In this document: piece by piece, positions 59,209-64,000 of the stretch
Position numbering within the stretch: position 1 is the first letter of the stretch
Layout of the letters: the number at the start of each line of letters is the position of its first letter
NCBI GenBank assembly: GCA_023091735.1
Contig: JALKBU010000122.1
Span: 1-64,000, forward strand
Reading direction: 5' to 3'
Length of the DNA: 64,000 nt
DNA from: Trichomonas tenax
Lineage: Eukaryota; Parabasalia; Trichomonadida; Trichomonadidae
The notes under the pieces: generated by a model
Told to the model about the DNA's origin: nothing
The model's input: the letters and a program-made list of their open reading frames with translations, nothing else
The model's database searches: none
Made by a program: the position numbers and the translations under genes

Positions 59209-62127
59209 TTATTTGGATCTAAGAGCACTATTTTCATTGGCAACGCGCCTAATTCGCCTTACTATGACAAATGCAACAACAAGCGGTCTAATACTTTGAA
59301 CCTTACCACCAGGCATTGTTAATAAGCCCAGTGGCTGTGAGATGAGAATCTTTTTTTCTGACTTGAGTATCTCCTTTTTAATGATCTCTGAGCGATTTGC
59401 AATATTAGTAAATATAATATCATCAAGCGATTCCCTGAGCTCCTTATCATTGACTCTAGGAGACGACCCAGCCGCGATTTGCATGTACGCAGCTCTTGCC
59501 CAGGATGACCAGTCTTGCATTGAGGAAATTTGTGCTTTCAGAGGGATAATTTCTTCTGCCTTCTTATTCATCCGAGCATTAAGTTCAGATAGCTGCTGTG
59601 CAATTTGTTCATGTGCCTCATTCGCAATTTGTGCTGATTTTTCAATGCGCAAAACTGCAGCTGAGAGACTATCATCACACTGGACACGGAGCCTCTTCTT
59701 AAGAGCAAGTGCATCAGCAGCAGTATTCTTACAGAAATGGACGGAACGAAGTTCGTCATCAATCATGCCTGACAAGTTGTTAAGCGACACGGCTGGATCA
59801 GGAGTGATTTTGAACCATTCTTGTACAATAGAAATGAATTTTTGTCTCGAATCTTCAATCTCACAATTAACCTGTGATAATTTCTTTGAAAACTCTGTTT
59901 CTAAAGAAGCCTTCATTGAACTTTCTCTGGCTGCAGCTGAAGCTTTTCGAAGCTCTTCCTGTTCAAGCATCTGAGATACTTTGAGTTTGAGTGCGCGTTC
60001 TGATATTCTTAACTTTGTATTGGCATCAGCGAGAGCAGTCTTTTGATCAGTGAGTTTTTGTAACGTGAGTTGAGTTAACTCATTCTTGGCATTTTCTATT
60101 TCTAGGCTGTTCTTTAATGAGGAAATTTCCTTCATCATTGCTGCACGGTCATTAGAGAATGCTTCAGATGCATCATTCTCTTTCTTGGCGAAATCAGATT
60201 CTATTGTTGCAATTTTCTCCTTCAAAGCTTCCTTATCCTTTCTGAGCTTTCCATTCTTTGCACATAATTCAGCAACTTCATCATTTTGAGCTTCAAGTAC
60301 TTCTCTTAGTTCTTCTACTCTCTTTTCAGCAGCTGAGCAATCTTTTGTGAGCTTTTCATTCTCCGCATTCAGCTCTGATACTGTTTGCTGTATTGATGCG
60401 TTTTCAAGCTGCAATCTCTTTATCTTTTTGACGGCTGCCTTGAGGCCCTTCGCACCATCTGCCCTCATTCTTTCCATCTCTGCATTGAGGACATCATTTG
60501 CCTTCTTAAGTGGACTTTCATCAATTGGAGGGATAGAAACAACTTCTTTCTGCTCATTCAATCTTGTTTGAAGATCTGCAATTGCTCTCCTCATCTCTTC
60601 GGCTGTTCCATTCTTTGCCTTTTCGAGAGTATGAACCTTCTCTTCGAGTTGCTGCCTCTGCTTCTCAAGCTCATCCCTTGCCTTTCTCTCCTCAATGATG
60701 TGGCTCTCTAACTCTCTTTCGACGTCCTCTTTTTCTTTAACACTTTTCTCGGCCATTTCATCAAGAGAAGCACGGAGTTCCTTATTTTCATTGCGCAGCT
60801 TTGCGAGCTCTGCATTATGGAGCTTGAGCTCATCAGCTGCTTTAACCGACTCAATCATTGCGGAATTCTTCTCTATCAGCAGCTTGTTTGCTTCACAAAC
60901 AGCAGAGAACAAGCAATATAATTCTCTGAATGGAGCGTCGTTCAATGTCTCCTTTGATGCGACCTCAAGGAAGGATGCAAGTCGGCTCGAATCCTCTGCA
61001 AAGGCTTCCGGATCGAATGCCGACTTAGAGCGTGGAAGTTCCTTTCCTCCTAGTGAGAATAGCTGCTCATCAATGAACTTTGATATTCGGCCGACAATGT
61101 TGAAGATCCTCGCACGCTGTTTCTCATCTGCTGTGATTAGAGAGTCAGAGGTTTCACTTCCTGCAATGAAGCGCATTGCATTCTCGAGGCGGCCCAGAAT
61201 GATGAGGTACCTCTCATCAGTAATGGGAACGATTGGAGCAGGTTGCTTAACTTCTTTCGTCTGAGAGTGGGCATTTATCAAAGCATTGAAAGATTCAAGA
61301 ATGAAGTCCTTCGGAGTCATGCTCGTGTCAGTCTCAAATGAATTGCGAATGTCTTCTGGCAATTTGTGATCGATTTCGTGTACAAGATTTGGAAGGACTT
61401 GCTGAATTGCGGTGAGCTTAGCTCCAGTTTCCTTCTTATACTCGGAGAGTGCTGCATTTGCCATCTTGGCCGCCACAATCTCTTTTTCGGACTCTGAGAT
61501 AATTTTGTTGAGATTATTGACAGAATTCACAAGCTTGTTGCGCTGCTGGAGCAAAGAAGTTATTTCCACGCTCTGGTTCTGGATGAGCTCCTCCAGGAGA
61601 GGGATGTGCTCCGTGAGAGCTTCTCCTGGTTTATCAGACGTCGCCTCCAGAAGGTGCTTCATGCAATCGATCTGGGATTCGAGCCTAGCGATTTTGAGCT
61701 GGTTCGTGTCACACTCTATTTTTGCTGTGTCATATTTTTCTCTCATGTTTTTAATTTCGTCGTTTAGTTGATTTATTTTGCTTGAAAGATCGGAATTAGA
61801 CAATTTCGCGCGTTTTAATTTTCTTTTTAGAACCGAAATCTGATCATTGTGGAAGTTTTCAATATTTTGAAGTCTCTGTTGTCTTTCTAGGTTTTCTTTT
61901 GTAATAATATCGAGCTGCTTGCTTGTGTTGTGAAATTCGTTGACAAAATCTTGAATTACTTTATTAACTTCGTTGATATTTGAAACTTTTGTATCGAATC
62001 TCTTTGAAATCAGCGCATACAGATTCTTAATTTCGGCCCTGGATACAGAATCATATGAGTACGAGTATTCCTCGCTGACAGAGGCCGTCTTTGACGTGAA
62101 GGAGGCACTGCCCTTGGAATCCTCCAT
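59209..62127 (-). CDS. Long coiled-coil protein
   Basis: 972 residues, nearly all heptad-type helix. Coiled coil is strongest at about 85-150 (RKLKRAKLSNSDLSSKINQLND) and 440-760. The last 100 residues are more globular, ending in a basic helix (FVIVRRIRRVANENSAL). Such proteins serve as structural parts of basal bodies, the axostyle or the spindle, but no family is identified. The Ser/Tyr-rich N-terminus (SVSEEYSYSYDSVSR) may be phosphorylated. A CATCAAAAGTGG sequence lies about 34 bp upstream of the ATG. Confidence 0.85.
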   Translation of the reverse strand: MEDSKGSASFTSKTASVSEEYSYSYDSVSRAEIKNLYALISKRFDTKVSNINEVNKVIQDFVNEFHNTSKQLDIITKENLERQQRLQNIENFHNDQISVLKRKLKRAKLSNSDLSSKINQLNDEIKNMREKYDTAKIECDTNQLKIARLESQIDCMKHLLEATSDKPGEALTEHIPLLEELIQNQSVEITSLLQQRNKLVNSVNNLNKIISESEKEIVAAKMANAALSEYKKETGAKLTAIQQVLPNLVHEIDHKLPEDIRNSFETDTSMTPKDFILESFNALINAHSQTKEVKQPAPIVPITDERYLIILGRLENAMRFIAGSETSDSLITADEKQRARIFNIVGRISKFIDEQLFSLGGKELPRSKSAFDPEAFAEDSSRLASFLEVASKETLNDAPFRELYCLFSAVCEANKLLIEKNSAMIESVKAADELKLHNAELAKLRNENKELRASLDEMAEKSVKEKEDVERELESHIIEERKARDELEKQRQQLEEKVHTLEKAKNGTAEEMRRAIADLQTRLNEQKEVVSIPPIDESPLKKANDVLNAEMERMRADGAKGLKAAVKKIKRLQLENASIQQTVSELNAENEKLTKDCSAAEKRVEELREVLEAQNDEVAELCAKNGKLRKDKEALKEKIATIESDFAKKENDASEAFSNDRAAMMKEISSLKNSLEIENAKNELTQLTLQKLTDQKTALADANTKLRISERALKLKVSQMLEQEELRKASAAARESSMKASLETEFSKKLSQVNCEIEDSRQKFISIVQEWFKITPDPAVSLNNLSGMIDDELRSVHFCKNTAADALALKKRLRVQCDDSLSAAVLRIEKSAQIANEAHEQIAQQLSELNARMNKKAEEIIPLKAQISSMQDWSSWARAAYMQIAAGSSPRVNDKELRESLDDIIFTNIANRSEIIKKEILKSEKKILISQPLGLLTMPGGKVQSIRPLVVAFVIVRRIRRVANENSALRSK

Positions 62128-62469
62128 TTTTTCTAAACGTTCTCCCCTTTTTGTAAACGGCCACTTTTGATGTCATTGCACAACATCGAAATTCATTAAC
62201 CAACACACTACAGTAAGCATATGGGAGCTAATGCGTGTGTTTACCGCAGTAAAAAAGGAGAGTTGGACATATTCATTGTCGAAGGATGCGTTTCTCCGAA
62301 AAACAAATCCACAAACTGCTCAAACACATGGAGATTGTTATGATAGTTGAATATTTCTCGTGTTTGTAAAAGTTTTGTAATCTCAAAGAGGTGTAAACGA
62401 TAGATACTTTATTTTTGCGAATTCCTGATCCGCTTTGCCGTGTGGGAGGGAAAAGCAAGTTGTCTGACG
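62128..62469. other. Divergent intergenic region
   Basis: 342 bases. It contains AACCAACACACTACAG near 62198-62213, similar to the trichomonad intron 3' motif, but no matching 5' splice site or exon frame is present. No gene. Confidence 0.35.
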
Positions 62470-63018
62470 ATGATTGAATTTGTGTTGCTTACAAAATTTA
62501 TAATTTTATCAATTTTTCTGAGTTTTATTATTCTCCAAATGATTGTTCTCGAAGAGGAGTTCTACTCGCATAACCTCGAGGCGTACGCGAAGGACCAGAA
62601 TATAATGCTCCCACCGCTCTACACGCGTCTGTACTCGAAGCCACACCAAGATTCAGGCATTCAGATCAACGTTAAGATGCCGAATCTAGATACACTCACA
62701 ATAATCACTAATTTGCGCGATACTGGAAGTGATACACGCCAATATATAAGAGAAAAAAGCTCGGTAGACATCGACAAGGACATTCTCGCGTCACAGTATG
62801 GAACGATACAGGATGATACAGTGATAAACAGGATGGGGATGGAGAATGGTGCCGACATCATCCTTGTCCCGGTGCCTGGAAAGAAAAACGCAATTCCAAC
62901 GAATTCATCAATGAGGAACCTAGGCGTCTACTTCAAGCCGCCAAACCTATTATCGCGTTCATGTGGACAACCAGGCATGATAATGAAGAGCAAATCAAAA
63001 TTATCGATTCGCAAATAA
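62470..63018 (+). CDS. Small protein with possible N-terminal membrane anchor
   Basis: 182 residues from the ATG at 62470, with a hydrophobic segment (EFVLLTKFIILSIFLSFIILQMIV). If the ATG at 62539 is used, the protein is 159 residues and soluble, starting MIVLEEEFYSHNLEAYA. Codon use looks coding from 62539 on; the upstream part is AT-rich, as a membrane helix or untranslated DNA would be. The rest is polar with few strands and ends basic (MKSKSKLSIRK). No family recognised. Confidence 0.55.
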   Translation: MIEFVLLTKFIILSIFLSFIILQMIVLEEEFYSHNLEAYAKDQNIMLPPLYTRLYSKPHQDSGIQINVKMPNLDTLTIITNLRDTGSDTRQYIREKSSVDIDKDILASQYGTIQDDTVINRMGMENGADIILVPVPGKKNAIPTNSSMRNLGVYFKPPNLLSRSCGQPGMIMKSKSKLSIRK

Positions 63019-63338
63019 TTATTTCTCATTATTATTGCGTTTTTGTATCTGTTATTTTAAACACTTCCCCATGTATTGTTGCATAAGACCAATATTATTT
63101 GTCATCTATGGAAATATTATCTCGTTTCATTGTGATCAGGAAATGTCTCACAGGGAGAGAGGTGTACAATGAGCATCTGAGAGCGCTTCAATGTCCGCTG
63201 CGATGTGTGCTTGATTTAAATCGAATTATCTAACTTTCTAGAAAAAGCAACAAGTTTACATGTCAAAAATATCATGTAAACAACAAAATTTGACAAGTAA
63301 AATTATTTATTACAATTTATAAGTAAGTTTAATTTCCT
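63019..63338. other. Spacer with inverted repeat
   Basis: 320 bases without a gene. GTTTACATG at 63254-63262 pairs with CATGTAAAC at 63273-63281 around a 10-base loop. Confidence 0.4.
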
Positions 63339-63626
63339 TCATTTTTTTTCCTTCCACATTTCTACTACCTCATCTGGAGCATGTGTGGAAATAAAATCTG
63401 TAATTTCCTTCATGATTTGTATCTCAACATCCGTTGGTAAATGAAAATCGATAATAGTCTTCATCATAACATCGCTTATTTTATAAGCGATGTTAATAGC
63501 TTCTTTTAGTTTTTCTAATCCTAGAATAATTGAACTAGGATTACAGGCCAATGATCTTAACTTTTGTTCAAGATTTTTTAAAGATTTGAAACATGTTTGC
63601 GCTCTATCAATTAAGAGATACGTGAT
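63339..63626 (-). pseudogene. Gene relic, unknown helical protein
   Basis: A 95-codon open frame closed upstream by TGA at 63629-63627, with no ATG in its first half. It reads as helical protein (CFKSLKNLEQKLRSLACNPS, then LGLEKLKEAINIAYKISD) and ends MWKEKK. The start of the gene is missing. It may belong to the same kind of multicopy gene as the relic at the left edge, but I see no direct similarity. Confidence 0.4.
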
Positions 63627-63629
63627 TCA

Positions 63630-63710
63630 TTGCTGAAGGTTCTTTGCTGAGAATTGAGGTAATTGATTGATTGCTGAAGATCTTTGCTGAGAATGGAAGT
63701 AATTGATTGA
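63630..63710 (+). repeat. Tandem duplication of a 41-bp unit
   Basis: TTGCTGAAGG...TTGATTGA at 63630-63670 is followed at once by a 40-bp copy at 63671-63710 with a few changes. Each unit holds two TTTGCTGA-like segments. Confidence 0.75.
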
Positions 63711-63945
63711 GTGGCTATATTATCTGTTGATTGTAGAGGTCATTGATTTATTAATGCTTGATCTCTCCTGGTTTTTAAAAGCTGTTCGTTTACTACATTA
63801 AGTATGGCCAATTTGACACTTTACAAATGTCAGTTTTTCTATAAAGGTGGAGGCCTCATTTAAATCGAGTAACGTTATAGAAGATACAGAAAATTGAGAG
63901 GGACAAAAAATCCTCAGAAAATTTTTGTTAAATTTTTTCAAATCA
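63711..63945. other. Spacer before the edge gene
   Basis: No gene recognised. A T-rich stretch ending TTTTTTCAAATCA directly precedes the ATG at 63946. Confidence 0.3.
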
Positions 63946-64000
63946 ATGAAGAAGATAACAAAGAAGCGGAAGAGGAGGAGGGAAATGCCGAAGGAGTGGT
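63946..64000 (+). CDS. Start of an unknown gene, cut by window edge
   Basis: Eighteen codons from the ATG, strongly basic (MKKITKKRKRRREMPKEW). It follows a TTTTTTCAAATCA stretch typical of start sites here. Too short to name; a basic start is seen in ribosomal, nucleolar and transposon proteins alike. Confidence 0.35.
   Translation, partial: MKKITKKRKRRREMPKEW

Noticed and set aside
62198..62213. AACCAACACACTACAG resembling the trichomonad intron 3' motif
   Set aside because: No GTATGT-type 5' site at the right distance and no frame to join.

Overview
The window looks like nuclear DNA of a trichomonad (parabasalid) protist such as Trichomonas or a close relative. The reasons are: long uninterrupted reading frames with no convincing intron; very short AT-rich intergenic spacers; short T-rich 3' ends directly after stop codons; TCA-type initiator-like sequences just upstream of ATGs; several R2R3 Myb proteins; a pyruvate phosphate dikinase; and TEs next to otherwise house-keeping genes. 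Species is not settled from sequence alone. The genetic code is standard. Starts were moved to the first credible ATG wherever the longest open frame began with GTG or TTG.

Layout. 1-1.4 kb: a decayed unknown gene at the edge. 1.4-7.5 kb: an acidic/basic nuclear-type protein, a degenerate NTPDase-like membrane protein, a SPO22/ZIP4-like TPR protein and a PP1-type phosphatase with a probable N-terminal frameshift. 7.5-9.6 kb: gene-poor, with a membrane-protein relic and MITE copy 1. 9.6-27.4 kb: TatD nuclease, a 3055-residue HYDIN-like ciliary protein with an adenylate-kinase-like P-loop insert, a class 3 lipase, a VPS9-domain protein, a YjbQ-family protein and a giant unknown helical protein. 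27.8-33 kb: an intact Myb gene, a Myb pseudogene and a CBF/Noc1 ribosome-biogenesis protein. 33-36 kb: gene desert with a tRNA-like Pol III relic, a cluster of promoter-like motifs and MITE copy 2. 36-47.6 kb: a large unknown protein, a PP2A B56-like subunit, copine, an LRR-PP2C phosphatase and PPDK. 48.4-52.4 kb: a second Myb gene, MITE copy 3, and a PARP-like/B-box/TLDc protein. 52.9-63 kb: a repetitive Glu/Lys-rich protein with a decayed tail, a NEK kinase, a coiled-coil protein and a small possible membrane protein. The right edge has another gene relic, a 41-bp tandem duplication and the start of an unknown gene.

Functionally the region mixes flagellar/cytoskeletal genes (HYDIN-like, NEK, coiled-coil proteins), membrane and vesicle signalling (copine, VPS9 GEF, lipase), phosphatases (PP1-like, PP2A B56, PP2C) and transcription factors. 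There is no operon logic; neighbours are packed tightly, often tail to tail with 26-63 bp between stop codons. The most notable new structure is a ~600-bp MITE family with three copies, each with 17-bp imperfect terminal inverted repeats and a perfect 8-bp target duplication. Two copies sit only 28-40 bp upstream of start codons.
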